Shown: positions 51,814 to 61,189, counted from the stretch's first letter. The stretch is 64,000 nucleotides of DNA from Nibricoccus aquaticus (GCF_002310495.1 NZ_CP023344.1:2294001-2358000), one strand, 5' to 3'. Made by a program: numbers and translations. Notes: a model not told the origin generated them from the letters alone.

Positions 51814-52953
51814 ATGAATCGAGTGCGGCGGGCGGCGGGATTGTTTCTGGGGTGGATGGCATGGCTTTGTGCTTGCGGCGTGGTGGCTCGCGCGGATGAC
51901 GCGGCTGGCGCCGGGCTGCCTGCGGGGCTTTATGCGGACATCACGACTCCGCGCGGAGTGATCACGACGGAGTTATTTTTTAAGAAAACGCCGCTGGCGG
52001 TGATGAGTTTTGTAGGGCTGGCGGAAGGAGTGTTCGGGCCGCAGAAAGGGAGGCCGTTTTTCGACGGGCTGATTTTTCACCGGGTGGTGCCGGGTTTCGT
52101 GGTGCAGGGGGGCGATCCGCTGGGCCGGGGCGAGGGCGGGCCGGGATACACGTTTCCCGATGAGTTCGTGCCGGGGTTGAGTCACGATGCGGCGGGGGTG
52201 CTCTCGATGGCGAACACGGGGCCGGACTCGAACGGGTCGCAATTTTTTCTCACGCTGGAGCCGGTGGTGCGGCTGGATTATCTGCACACGGTGTTCGGAC
52301 GGGTGGTGAGCGGGGTGGAGGCGCTGCCGACGATCCAGCCGGGGGACGCGATGGAGGTTCGTATCCGGCGTGTGGGCACCGAAGCGGAGGGGTTCCGGGC
52401 CGATCCGGATGTGTTCGCTGCGCTGAGCGCGAAAGCCTTGGAGGCGCGGGCGGGGCGCGAGGGAGCGGAGCCGCGGGTGTTTTTCGACGATCCGGGGCAT
52501 TTGCTGCCGGCGGAGCCGCCGAGGGCGCGGGCGTTTAATTTCAAGCTGGCGGCTTTTGAGCGGGTGACGGGGAGGAAGGTTTTTTTTCGTCTGCTCGACA
52601 AGGCGCCGGCGGGCACGGAAGGGCGGAAGCTTGGGGCGTACGTGAAGGAGCAGGCTGGTCAGCTCGGGCTGGCGGCGGATGGCGTGCTGGTGGTGTATGT
52701 GGCGGAGCGCGACGAGTGGAAGATCTGGATAGGAGACGCGCTGCTGCCCGTGATCATGGGGAGGCAGGGCACCGTGGATGAGTTCATGCGGGCAGGGGCG
52801 TTGCATGAGGTGAAGGAGGCGTTGCTGGCGAAGGCGAAGAAGCGGCTGGCCGCGCCGGGTGATGCGGCCGAGGCGCCGGGGCAGAGGCTGAAGCTGGCGT
52901 GCGATGATGTGCTGGCGGAGTTGATTGCGGTGCTGTCGCCGAAAAGGGAGTGA
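51814..52953 (+). CDS. Exported cyclophilin-type peptidyl-prolyl isomerase with TPM-like C-terminus
   Basis: A 379-residue protein. The signal peptide MNRVRRAAGLFLGWMAWLCA ends near ARADD. A cyclophilin domain follows (about 35-190) with RGVITTELF, FFDGLIFHRVVPGFVVQGGD, GPDSNGSQFFLTL and LDYLHTVFGRV, so catalytic Arg (FHRV) and Gln are present. The C-terminal ~170 residues look like a TPM (TLP18.3/Psb32) domain: ERVTGRKVFFRLLDKAPAG, AADGVLVVYVAERDEWKIWI and GDALLPVIM. Periplasmic folding with an accessory role is likely. The combination of domains is unusual. Confidence 0.85.
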   Translation: MNRVRRAAGLFLGWMAWLCACGVVARADDAAGAGLPAGLYADITTPRGVITTELFFKKTPLAVMSFVGLAEGVFGPQKGRPFFDGLIFHRVVPGFVVQGGDPLGRGEGGPGYTFPDEFVPGLSHDAAGVLSMANTGPDSNGSQFFLTLEPVVRLDYLHTVFGRVVSGVEALPTIQPGDAMEVRIRRVGTEAEGFRADPDVFAALSAKALEARAGREGAEPRVFFDDPGHLLPAEPPRARAFNFKLAAFERVTGRKVFFRLLDKAPAGTEGRKLGAYVKEQAGQLGLAADGVLVVYVAERDEWKIWIGDALLPVIMGRQGTVDEFMRAGALHEVKEALLAKAKKRLAAPGDAAEAPGQRLKLACDDVLAELIAVLSPKRE

Positions 52954-53017
52954 AGGCGGCGGATTGTGCGGGCACGAGCGGGCCGGTTTCTTGACTCGGT
53001 AGCGGGGCGCGTGAGTG

Positions 53018-56000
53018 ATGGGGGGCGTGCTACCGCCGCATGCTCCTTCTTATCGATGGTCATTCCGGACGCTGATTTTGCTGGGGATGTCGGCGGTGGT
53101 GCTGGGGGCGATGGGGCTTTTGGGGGCGTTGCTCAGCCGGCAGTCACGGCAGATGGCGGAGGAGCTGGCGACGGCGTTGCTGGCGCAAAAGATCCAGCAT
53201 GTGGAAGGGCGCATCGACGGGTTGCTCGAGGCGGCGGAGCGGCAGGGGCGGGTGAGCCGGGAGCTGACGCCGGAGGGCGGGCTGGCGTCGAAAGATTTTT
53301 TGCCGGTGTTTTTGCGGCTGGCGTCGAGTTTCGCGCAGCGGGAGGAGTTCACTTATCTGGGCTATGCGGTGGAGGCGACGGGGGAGTATGCGATGCTGGA
53401 GCGGCGGGAGGACTCGGCGTGCCGGTTGCGTGAATACCTGTTGTTGCCGTCGGGCGAGCGGGTAATCCGGCAGCACCGGGTGACGCGGGAGGGTTTCGAG
53501 CTGGAGAAGACGGAGCCGTGGGATGGGTACGATCCGAGGACGCGGCCGTTTTATCAGCAGGCGCGGGGGGCGACGGGGCCGGTGTGGACGCGGGCGTACC
53601 CGTTTGTGGGGAACGACTGGCATCCGGAGGTGCTGGGGGTGACGCATGCGTTGCCGGTCAGGAGCGGGGCGGGGGCGTTGTTGGGGGTGTGGGATGTGGA
53701 TTTCGACATGCGGGAGCTGTCGCGGTTTTTGAAGAACGGGGCGTCGGACCAGACGGGATACGCGCTGGTGATGGAGGTGGCGGAGGCGGGGGCGGTGTTG
53801 ATCGCGCATCCGGCGATGAGTGCGGGGCGGGGTGAAGGCGCGGCATCGCCGCTGGACCCGGTGCTGCCGCAGCTGACGACGTTTTTGAGAAATGGGGCGG
53901 GTGCGGGCGGGGGAATGTTGACGCTTCGCGTGAAGACGGAGGAAGGCGTGAGGCTGGTGGCGTCGCGCCGGCTGGCGGCGGGCGGGCCGCCGTGGTTGGT
54001 GGCGGTGGTTTTCGACGAGGCGGCGGCGCTGGCGAAGCTGGAGGGGAACCGGCAGTGGATCTGGTTGCTGGTGCTGGGGGTGACGGGGCTGGCGGTGCTG
54101 ACGGCGGCGTGGCTGGCGCATGTGTTGTGGCGACCGGTGGAGCAGTTGCGGGCGGCGGCCGAGGGGCTAGCGGGTGAATCGGGTTTGCGGACGGTGCCGG
54201 TGGAGGGGCCGCGTGAGCTGACGCGACTGGCGGAGACGTACAACACGATGGCGCAGGCGGTGGAGACGCGGCGGCGGGAGTTGCTGGCGGCGAATCTGCG
54301 GTTGCAGGAGGAAGTGCGGCAGAGGGGATTGAGGGAGGCGGAGTTGGAGGCGGTGTTCGCGAATGCGCCGGTGGAGATCTGGGCGGTGGATACGGCGGGG
54401 CGGTACACGCTCCAGAGCCGGCGGCTGCGGGAGCGTTGCGGGGAAGGGATCGGGGCGACGCCGGAGGAGCTGAGCCTGCCGCCGGAGGTGGCCGAGGCGT
54501 ATGCGCAGAATAACCGGCGGGCGCTGGGCGGGGAGACGGTGCGCGGAGAGACGACGGAGGAGACCGGCGGGCAGCAGGCGCATTATCACTGGATTGTTTC
54601 GCCCATCCGTATCGGAGGGTTGGTGACGGGTGCGCTGGGGGTGAGCATCGATGTGACGGAGCGGCGGCGGGCAGAGGATGCGTTGTGGCGGAGCCAGCAG
54701 CGGTTACGGCTGCATCTGGAGAACACGCCGCTGGGGGTGGTGGACTGGAGCCCGGACATGACGGTGCTCTCGTGGAATCCGGCGGCGGAGGCGGTGTTTG
54801 GGTGGAGCGCGGGGGATGCGCTGGGGCGGAACGGGTTGTTCATCGTGCCGGAGGCGGAGCGGGCGGAGGTGAAGGCGTTGTGGGCGGACTTGCTGGCGAC
54901 GCGCGGCGGGTACCGGCACTATAATCAGAATCTGACGCGGGACGGGCGGATCATCGATTGCGAGTGGTACAACACGGTGTTGCTGGACGAGAACGAGCAG
55001 GTGATCGGTGTGTCGTCACTGGTGCTGGATGTGAGCCAGCGGTTGAATGCGGAGGCGTTGCTGCGGGAGTCGGAGGAGCGGTTTTTGCACGCGTTCCAGG
55101 CGAGTCCGGTGGCGAAGATCATCAGCCGGCGGAGGGATGGGACGATCCTGGATGCGAACGACCGGTTTTTGCAGATGGTGGATCGCAAGCGCGAGGATGT
55201 GGTGGGGCGGACGAGTCTGGATGCCGGGATATGGGAAAGCCCGGCGGACCGGGCGCTATTTTTGCAGACGCTGGATCGAGATGGGGAGTTGCGGGACCGG
55301 GAGTATCGGTTGCGGCCGAGGACGGGGGAGCCGGTGGACGTGATCGTGTCGGCGGCGGCGGTGTCGCTGGGGGACGACATGTGCCTGCTGGTGACGTTTG
55401 TGGACAACACAGAGCGGAAGCGGGCGGAGCAGGCGCTGCGGGAGAGCCAGCGTTTCCTGTCGTCGCTGGTCGGGCATCTGCCGGGGATGGTGTATCGTTG
55501 TCGCAACGACAAGCAGTGGACGATGACGTTCGTGAGCAACGGGGCGAAGGAGCTGACGGGCTACACGCCGGCGGAGCTGGAACACAACCGGGTGCTGGAC
55601 TTCGCGAGCCTGGTGCATCCGGAGGATCGGGACCGGTTGTGGCGCGAGACGCAGGCGGCGATCGCGAGCGGGCGGAACGCGTTTTCCTACGAGTATCGCA
55701 TCCGGCATCGCTCGGGCGAGGTGCGGTGGGTGTGGGAGCGGGGCGAGGCGCAGATCGAGGGGGATGGGACGGTGAGCACGCTGGTGGGATTCATCACGGA
55801 CATCAGCGAGCGGAAAAGCGCTGAGGACGAGGTGCTGATGTTGAATCTGAGTCTGGAGCGGCGGGTGGAGGAGCGGACGGCGGAGCTGGCGGCGGCGAAC
55901 GGGCAGCTCAAGGAGCTGGACCGGTTGAAGTCGGAGTTTTTAGCGACGATGAGCCATGAGCTGCGGACGCCGCTCAACTCGATCATCGGGTTTAGCTCGA

Positions 56001-56632
56001 TCCTGCGGCAGGGGCTGGCGGGGCCGCTCAATGGGGAGCAGGAGAAGCAGATCGATATGGTGCGCGGGTCGGCGCGGCATTTGTTGTCGTTGATCAACGA
56101 TCTGCTGGATCTGTCGCGGATCGAGTCCGGGCACATGGAGGTGTCGGTGGAGGAGTTCGAACTGGCAGGAGTGTTATCTGAAGTGGAGGCGGTGCTGGCG
56201 CCGATGGTGACGCAGCGGGGGCTGGCGTATGGGTCGCGTTGCGTGGGAGGAGCGGTGCGGATTTTTTCGGACCGGCAGCGGGTGTTTCAGGTGATTTTGA
56301 ATCTGGCGAATAATGCGGTGAAATTCACGGAACGCGGGAGTGTGACGGTGGAGTGCGAGTCGGTCGCGGGCGAAGTGGTGGTGCGGGTGCGCGACACGGG
56401 CATCGGGATCAAGGCGGAGCATCTGCCGTTGTTGTTCGAGGCGTTCCGGCAGGTGGATGGGTCGGCGCGGCGGGTGTATGAAGGCACGGGGCTGGGGCTG
56501 CATTTGTGCCGGAAGCTGCTGGATCTGCTGGGCGGGAGGATCGTGGTGGAGAGCGTTTATCGGGAGGGTTCGTGTTTCACGGTGACGTTGCCGCGCAAGA
56601 CTCTGAAACCGGGAGGAGCGAAACCGGTATGA
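53018..56632 (+). CDS. Cache/HAMP/multi-PAS sensor histidine kinase
   Basis: A 1204-residue membrane kinase. TM1 is at about residues 16-38. A periplasmic double-Cache region (about 45-330; YDPRTRPFYQQARGATGPVW is the Cache signature) precedes TM2 (about 345-370) and HAMP. Four PAS domains begin near 440, 560, 685 and 810 (the last is FVSNGAKELTGYTPAEL). A coiled coil follows, then HisKA (ATMSHELRTPLNSII, H980). HATPase has NLANNAVKF, DTGIGI and GTGLGLHL. There is no receiver domain. The start is ATG at 53018 (a GTG 3 nt upstream is possible). The stop overlaps the next receiver gene (ATGA), so phosphorelay to it is likely. Confidence 0.9.
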   Translation: MGGVLPPHAPSYRWSFRTLILLGMSAVVLGAMGLLGALLSRQSRQMAEELATALLAQKIQHVEGRIDGLLEAAERQGRVSRELTPEGGLASKDFLPVFLRLASSFAQREEFTYLGYAVEATGEYAMLERREDSACRLREYLLLPSGERVIRQHRVTREGFELEKTEPWDGYDPRTRPFYQQARGATGPVWTRAYPFVGNDWHPEVLGVTHALPVRSGAGALLGVWDVDFDMRELSRFLKNGASDQTGYALVMEVAEAGAVLIAHPAMSAGRGEGAASPLDPVLPQLTTFLRNGAGAGGGMLTLRVKTEEGVRLVASRRLAAGGPPWLVAVVFDEAAALAKLEGNRQWIWLLVLGVTGLAVLTAAWLAHVLWRPVEQLRAAAEGLAGESGLRTVPVEGPRELTRLAETYNTMAQAVETRRRELLAANLRLQEEVRQRGLREAELEAVFANAPVEIWAVDTAGRYTLQSRRLRERCGEGIGATPEELSLPPEVAEAYAQNNRRALGGETVRGETTEETGGQQAHYHWIVSPIRIGGLVTGALGVSIDVTERRRAEDALWRSQQRLRLHLENTPLGVVDWSPDMTVLSWNPAAEAVFGWSAGDALGRNGLFIVPEAERAEVKALWADLLATRGGYRHYNQNLTRDGRIIDCEWYNTVLLDENEQVIGVSSLVLDVSQRLNAEALLRESEERFLHAFQASPVAKIISRRRDGTILDANDRFLQMVDRKREDVVGRTSLDAGIWESPADRALFLQTLDRDGELRDREYRLRPRTGEPVDVIVSAAAVSLGDDMCLLVTFVDNTERKRAEQALRESQRFLSSLVGHLPGMVYRCRNDKQWTMTFVSNGAKELTGYTPAELEHNRVLDFASLVHPEDRDRLWRETQAAIASGRNAFSYEYRIRHRSGEVRWVWERGEAQIEGDGTVSTLVGFITDISERKSAEDEVLMLNLSLERRVEERTAELAAANGQLKELDRLKSEFLATMSHELRTPLNSIIGFSSILRQGLAGPLNGEQEKQIDMVRGSARHLLSLINDLLDLSRIESGHMEVSVEEFELAGVLSEVEAVLAPMVTQRGLAYGSRCVGGAVRIFSDRQRVFQVILNLANNAVKFTERGSVTVECESVAGEVVVRVRDTGIGIKAEHLPLLFEAFRQVDGSARRVYEGTGLGLHLCRKLLDLLGGRIVVESVYREGSCFTVTLPRKTLKPGGAKPV

Positions 56633-57033
56633 ATAGTGATCCAGCGATGAAACGCCTCGTCCTCATCATCGAAGACAATGACGCCAACCGGTATCTGGCG
56701 CGGTTCATCCTGGAGAAAAACGGGTTCGAGGTGGTTGCGGCGGCGAATGGCGCGGAGGGGGTGCGGATGGCGCGGGAGCGGACGCCGGATCTGGTGCTGA
56801 TGGACATAGAAATGCCGGAGATGGACGGGTACGAGGCGGCGGGGAGGTTGCGGGCGGCTCCGGCGACGGCGGGGGTGCCGATCATGGCATTCACCTCGTA
56901 TGCGCATCCGGCGGATCGGGAGCGGGCGCTGGAGAAAGGATTCTCTGATTATCTCGAAAAACCTTTCGACGTGGACGAGTTTGTCCGCCGAGTCATCCGG
57001 TTGCTTCCTCCCGCTTCATCCGATCCCTCATGA
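56629..57033 (+). CDS. Single-domain response regulator (CheY/Spo0F type)
   Basis: A 134-residue receiver-only protein. The acidic pair is EDN in LIIEDNDANRY, phospho-acceptor is D59 in LVLMDIEMPEMDG, the Thr/Ser switch is in AFTSYA and the Lys is in YLEKPF. An SD-like GGAGGAG lies about 10 nt upstream of the start. It is translationally coupled to the kinase before it and the hybrid kinase after it (ATGA overlaps on both sides), and may act as phosphoryl shuttle between them. Confidence 0.93.
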   Translation: MNSDPAMKRLVLIIEDNDANRYLARFILEKNGFEVVAAANGAEGVRMARERTPDLVLMDIEMPEMDGYEAAGRLRAAPATAGVPIMAFTSYAHPADRERALEKGFSDYLEKPFDVDEFVRRVIRLLPPASSDPS

Positions 57034-59186
57034 AAATCCTCGTCGCAGAAGATCATCCCGAGAGCCGTTACCTGTTGCAGCAGTTGTTCGCAGGGTTGGG
57101 GCACGAGGTGTCGGCGGTGGCGGACGGGCTGGAGGTGCTGGAGCTGCTGGGGAACACGAAGCTGGCTCCGCCGGACGTGGTGGTATCCGATGCGTTGATG
57201 CCGCGGATGGACGGGTTCCAGCTGTGCCGGGCGTTGCGGCAGCATCCGCGGTGGTGCCGGCTGCCGTTTATTTTTTATACGGCGACGTACACGGACCGGG
57301 CGGACGAGCAGTTCGCGGTGCGGCTGGGGGCGGATCGTTTCGTGGTGAAGCCGGTGGAGCCGGATCAGTTGATGGCGATCATCACGGACGTGGTGGCGAA
57401 GGTGAAGTCGGCGCCACCGCGCGAGCCGCAGCCGCTGGATGCGGACGCGACGGTGATGGAGGAGTACACGCACCGGCTGTCGCTGAAGCTGGAGTTGAAG
57501 GTGGTGGAGCTGGAGGGCGCGAATGAAGATTTGAAGGCGTCGGAGCAGGCGATCCGGCAGCTCAACGACCAGCTGACGGAGATGGTGCAGGCGCTGGAAA
57601 AGGAAGTGGCGGTGAGGCAGGAAGCGGAGGCGGCGCTGCGCATTCGCGAGGAAGTACTGCGGTACGCGCAGAATCTCGGACAGACGGGGAGTTATCTGCG
57701 GGATCTGGAGACGATGGACATGGTGTGGTCGGACGAAGCGTTTCGCATCTGCGGATTCGAGCCGATCGCGGGGCCGGTCTCGCGGGAGTGGATGGCGGAG
57801 CGGATTCACCCGGAGGATCGCGAGCGGGTGCTGGCGACCTTACGGGTGGCGGACAGGGACCGGACGGGGTTGGAAGTGGAACACCGGATACTGAGGCCGG
57901 ATGGCGGGGTGAGGCATGTGTTTGTGCGGAGGCACATCTATCGCGATGCCGATGGGAGTCCGCGGCGGGCGATCGGGATCATCCAGGATGTGACCGACCG
58001 GCGTCTGGCGGAGGTGCAGCGTGCGCGGCTGGAGACGCAGCTGCGGCAGGCGCAGAAGATGGAGGCGATCGGGAATCTGGCGGGCGGGATCGCGCATGAT
58101 TTTAATAACATCCTCACCGCGATCATGGCTCATGCAGAGTTGCTGGAGCTGGAGTTGCCGCGCGAGACGACGGGGCCGCATCTGCGGGACAGTGTGAACG
58201 AAATCCTCACGGCGTCGGGTCGGGCGCGGGACATGGTGCGGCAGATTCTGACGTTCAGCCGGAAGCAGCCGGTGGAGCGCAAGCGCGTGGAGATCGACGC
58301 GGTGGTGCAGGAGGCGTTGAAGCTGGTGACGGTGACGCTGCCGCCGTCGGTGGAGTTGCGCGCGGAGCTGGGGGCGCAGCGGGCGGTGTTGGGGAACGAG
58401 TCGCAGATCCATCAGATCGTGCTGAATCTTTGCACAAACGCGGCGCAGGCGATGGGGACGATGGGCGGGCTGGTGACGGTGACGCTGGCGGCGGCGGAGA
58501 TGGACGATGCGCGCGCGCGTTCACGGCCGCCGCTGAGGACGGGAGAGTACGTGTTGCTGGAGGTCCGGGACAACGGGTGCGGGATGGACGCGGCGACGGT
58601 GGAGCGGATTTTCGAGCCGTTTTTCACGACGAAGGGCGTGGGCCATGGAACCGGGCTGGGACTCGCGGTGGTGCATGGCGCGGTGCAGGCGCATGACGGC
58701 GCGATCTTCGTCGAGAGCACGCCGGGCAAGGGGACGGTGTTTTCGGTTTATCTGCCTGCGCTGAAGGGCGTGGCGACGGGGAAAGCGGGCACGGTGGCGG
58801 CGCCGGTGAGCGGGGCGGGGCAGAAGATTTTATTCGTGGATGACGAGCCGAGCGTGGCGAAGATCGGGGCGCGGTTGTTGGAGCGTCTTGGATACAAGGC
58901 GGTGGCGCTGACCGATCCGGTGGCGGCGCGGGACCGGCTGGTAAACAATCCGCACGAGTTCGACCTGGTGATCACGGACTATCTCATGCCGCGGGTGACG
59001 GGGCTGGATTTGTCGCGCGCGGTGTGGGCGGTGCGGCCGGAGCTGCCGATGATCCTGGCGGTGGGGTTTGGCGGGCAGCTCGACGCGACGAAGGCGAAGG
59101 CGCACGGGTTTAAGGAATTCGTGGCAAAGCCGTTTGCGATTCAGACGCTGGCTGATGCGATCGCGCGGGCGCTAGGCGTGAAGTGA
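57030..59186 (+). CDS. Hybrid kinase REC-PAS-HisKA-HATPase-REC
   Basis: A 718-residue soluble protein. The N-terminal receiver (ILVAEDHPESRY; VVVSDALMPRMDG; K in VVKPVE) covers residues 1-125. A coiled coil (~145-205) and a PAS domain (~210-330; RIHPEDRERVLA) follow. HisKA is GGIAHDFNNILTAI with H356 and HATPase has NLCTNAAQAMG, DNGCGM, GTGLGLAV. The C-terminal receiver (ILFVDDEPSVAK; VITDYLMPRVTG; KPF) starts near residue 595. Its Thr/Ser switch position reads AVGFGG, so signalling may be altered. With no membrane segment it probably receives phosphate from the single receiver upstream. Confidence 0.9.
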   Translation: MKILVAEDHPESRYLLQQLFAGLGHEVSAVADGLEVLELLGNTKLAPPDVVVSDALMPRMDGFQLCRALRQHPRWCRLPFIFYTATYTDRADEQFAVRLGADRFVVKPVEPDQLMAIITDVVAKVKSAPPREPQPLDADATVMEEYTHRLSLKLELKVVELEGANEDLKASEQAIRQLNDQLTEMVQALEKEVAVRQEAEAALRIREEVLRYAQNLGQTGSYLRDLETMDMVWSDEAFRICGFEPIAGPVSREWMAERIHPEDRERVLATLRVADRDRTGLEVEHRILRPDGGVRHVFVRRHIYRDADGSPRRAIGIIQDVTDRRLAEVQRARLETQLRQAQKMEAIGNLAGGIAHDFNNILTAIMAHAELLELELPRETTGPHLRDSVNEILTASGRARDMVRQILTFSRKQPVERKRVEIDAVVQEALKLVTVTLPPSVELRAELGAQRAVLGNESQIHQIVLNLCTNAAQAMGTMGGLVTVTLAAAEMDDARARSRPPLRTGEYVLLEVRDNGCGMDAATVERIFEPFFTTKGVGHGTGLGLAVVHGAVQAHDGAIFVESTPGKGTVFSVYLPALKGVATGKAGTVAAPVSGAGQKILFVDDEPSVAKIGARLLERLGYKAVALTDPVAARDRLVNNPHEFDLVITDYLMPRVTGLDLSRAVWAVRPELPMILAVGFGGQLDATKAKAHGFKEFVAKPFAIQTLADAIARALGVK

Positions 59187-59258
59187 AGCTGGCGAGGATG
59201 GGATGTGGAAATCAGGAGAGCAGAAACGGAAGGGACGGCGGTGATGGGAAACTAATCT

Positions 59259-59329
59259 GGAACTCAGGAACTCTGGAAACGGAGGAGGCAAAGTTCTGAG
59301 ATCGGGTTTTTCCAGTGTTCCTGAGTTCC
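59259..59329. repeat. 18-bp inverted repeat between convergent genes
   Basis: GGAACTCAGGAACTCTGG and CCAGTGTTCCTGAGTTCC are complementary at 17 of 18 positions with a 35-bp loop. The left arm has a 9-bp period (ggaactcag / gaactctgg) like other short tandem repeats here. It may also act as a bidirectional terminator for the hybrid kinase gene and moaD. Confidence 0.6.
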
Positions 59330-59353
59330 CAATTCAAACCGGGTCGTGCTCGT

Positions 59354-59596
59354 TCAGCCGCCGGCGACGGGGGGAATGAAGACGATGTGGGCGCCGTCGG
59401 CGAGCGGGGTGGACCAGGGGGCGAACTCGTTGTCGATGGCGACGCGGAGGCGTTCAGACGGGAGCGTGAAAGCGTGGCGGGCGCGGAGTTCGGCGTAGAG
59501 CCCGGCGGCGGTGGCGGCGGAGGTCGCGAGGGTTTCGGAGGTGAGGCCGCGTTGTTCGCGGAGGAGGGCGAAGTACTGGAGGTGGACGGTTTTCAC
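59354..59596 (-). CDS. moaD: Molybdopterin synthase sulfur carrier subunit
   Basis: An 80-residue ubiquitin-fold protein ending in PPVAGG, the Gly-Gly C-terminus that is thiocarboxylated and donates sulfur to precursor Z together with MoaE. LQYFALLREQRGLTSETL and VAIDNEFAPWSTPLADG match MoaD. It ends the minus-strand operon and follows moaC by 7 bp. No moaE is seen in this window. Confidence 0.92.
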   Translation of the reverse strand: MKTVHLQYFALLREQRGLTSETLATSAATAAGLYAELRARHAFTLPSERLRVAIDNEFAPWSTPLADGAHIVFIPPVAGG

Positions 59597-59603
59597 TGTG
59601 AGA

Positions 59604-60089
59604 TCAGGGGGCGTGGTAGTCGGATTTGCCGCCGGTTTTTTCGAGGAGGCGGAGGTCGCGGATGACGATGCCGTGGGAGACTGCTTTGCCCATGTCGTAG
59701 AGGGTGAGGGCGGCGATGCTGGCGGCGGTGAGGGCCTCCATCTCGACGCCGGTTTTGCCGTGGGTGGTGGCGCGGGCGTGGATGAGGACGTCGGCCGAGC
59801 CGTCGGAGGCGGGGGGGCGGGTTTCTATTTGGATTTTGCAGTCGTCGAGCGGGAGCGGGTGACAGAGGGGGATGAGGTCGCTGGTTTTTTTGGCGCCCAT
59901 GATGCCGGCGAGGATGGCGGTCTGGAAGACGGGGCCTTTTTTCGATTGGATCTCGTCGCCGGCGATGAGGCGGGCGAGTTCGGGTGGTAGTGAAACAGTG
60001 GCGACGGCGTGGGCGGTGCGGCGGGTGATGGCTTTGGCGCCGACATCGACCATCTGCGGTTGGTTGCGGGCGTCGAGGTGCGTGAGCAT
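59604..60089 (-). CDS. moaC: Cyclic pyranopterin monophosphate synthase
   Basis: A 161-residue MoaC that works with MoaA to make cyclic pyranopterin monophosphate in molybdenum cofactor synthesis. Conserved blocks are MVDVGAKAITRRTA, KKGPVFQTAILAGIMGAKKT, DLIPLCHPLPLDDCKI, KTGVEMEALTAASIAALTLYD and KSDYHAP at the end. The length is standard. No upstream Moco riboswitch is recognised in the 157-bp gap, which is occupied by the terminator of the OmpW gene. Confidence 0.96.
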   Translation of the reverse strand: MLTHLDARNQPQMVDVGAKAITRRTAHAVATVSLPPELARLIAGDEIQSKKGPVFQTAILAGIMGAKKTSDLIPLCHPLPLDDCKIQIETRPPASDGSADVLIHARATTHGKTGVEMEALTAASIAALTLYDMGKAVSHGIVIRDLRLLEKTGGKSDYHAP

Positions 60090-60135
60090 GAGAGCGGACT
60101 ATCGGCGGGGGCGGGCCGGTTGTCCAAGCAGGGAA

Positions 60136-60167
60136 ATGAAAAAGCCGCTTCCAGAGGAAGCGGCTTG
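60136..60167 (-). terminator. Rho-independent terminator after the OmpW-like gene
   Basis: On the minus strand AAGCCGCTTCC-tct-GGAAGCGGCTT is followed by TTTC. It lies 80 bp beyond the stop of the OmpW-like gene and before moaC, so moaCD need their own promoter or readthrough. Confidence 0.85.
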
Positions 60168-60246
60168 GATGAGGGAGGCTAAAAGCGCCAACCGTGGAGG
60201 CGCGCGGTCTCGGCCCCCAAAAATACGGTGATTTCTTTAAGCTGCT

Positions 60247-60960
60247 TTAGAAGCGGTAGAGAACGCCGAGCTGGGCGACGGGATAGGCGCCGAGGTCTTC
60301 GAGGTCGTCGTTGATGTCGCGTTCTTCGGCGCGCAGGTCGGACTGGAACTGCGGATTGAGTGTGATGGGGCCGGTGGCAGTGAGGTTGGCGCTGGCGTCG
60401 CCGGCGAAGAATACGCCGAGGGTGGCGTAGAAGGAGAAGCCGCTGTTGGCGGGATTTTTGGCCCAGCCGATGCCGACATAAGGAGCGATGTCGTCCTCGA
60501 AGGTGGCGCTGCCGCCGAGGGAGTTGATGAAGGTGCTGCTGTATTCGTTACCGTTGATCTTGTAGGTTTGGCGCTCGGTGGGGCGAAGGGTGACGTCGAT
60601 TTTGTTGTCGGTAGCAAAGACGCCGCCGGAGAAGTGGAATGAGCCGCCCCAGGGGTGGTAGTTGGCGAGGGCTTTGAAGTTGGAGAGCTTCAGCTTGCCG
60701 TCGTATTTGTTATCGTCCGACTCGACGTCGTAATTGTGATCAAGCCAGGTGTAGCCGACGGTGACGGTCCACTTGGGATTGATGGTATAGATGACCGAAG
60801 GGCCGAAGCCGACGGTGCCGCCTTCGACGACGAGGGCGAAACGGGAGGGTTCGGTGGCGGAGGTGGGCGCGGGAATTTCCTGGGCGTGAGCTGTAACGCA
60901 GGCAAGGCCGACGAGGAGGGCGGCGGTGGTGGCAGCGGGTTTGAGGAGGGAGGGTTTCAT
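60247..60960 (-). CDS. OmpW-family outer membrane protein
   Basis: A 237-residue protein. The signal peptide MKPSLLKPAATTAALLVGLA ends at AHAQ. The mature part has alternating amphipathic strands (ALVVEGGTVGFGPSVIYTI, WTVTVGYTWLDHNY, LSNFKALANYHPWGGSFHFS, IAPYVGIGWAKN), as in eight-stranded OmpW barrels. The last residues LGVLYRF end in aromatic F, the outer-membrane assembly signal. The ATG at 60960 fits the signal peptide. It has its own terminator and is probably monocistronic. Confidence 0.82.
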   Translation of the reverse strand: MKPSLLKPAATTAALLVGLACVTAHAQEIPAPTSATEPSRFALVVEGGTVGFGPSVIYTINPKWTVTVGYTWLDHNYDVESDDNKYDGKLKLSNFKALANYHPWGGSFHFSGGVFATDNKIDVTLRPTERQTYKINGNEYSSTFINSLGGSATFEDDIAPYVGIGWAKNPANSGFSFYATLGVFFAGDASANLTATGPITLNPQFQSDLRAEERDINDDLEDLGAYPVAQLGVLYRF

Positions 60961-61189
60961 GAGGGTGTAGTTGTTTTCTAGTTGGTTATGGCCGGGAGGC
61001 CGTGGGTGGTCGTTAGCTCCCGGGATGCCAGAAACCCGGTGAATGCCTAAGTGCGTGGGCATGAAGGTGGCACGGAACAGGGGGGGGGTGCTGGCCGTGG
61101 GATTTTGCAGTGCGTAGGGCGGCGCGCGGGTGCCAAATGCACGGATATACGCGCCGGGGTTGCAGACCGAAGGAGGGGCGCGCGTGATT

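Noticed and set aside
60090-60246. Possible Moco RNA motif before moaC
   Set aside because: The only strong structure is the terminator of the OmpW gene, and the expected multi-stem riboswitch is not visible.
61060-61189. G-rich segment between the OmpW-like gene and the protease gene considered as a regulatory RNA
   Set aside because: No stable symmetrical stem or terminator is apparent. I see nothing supportable there.
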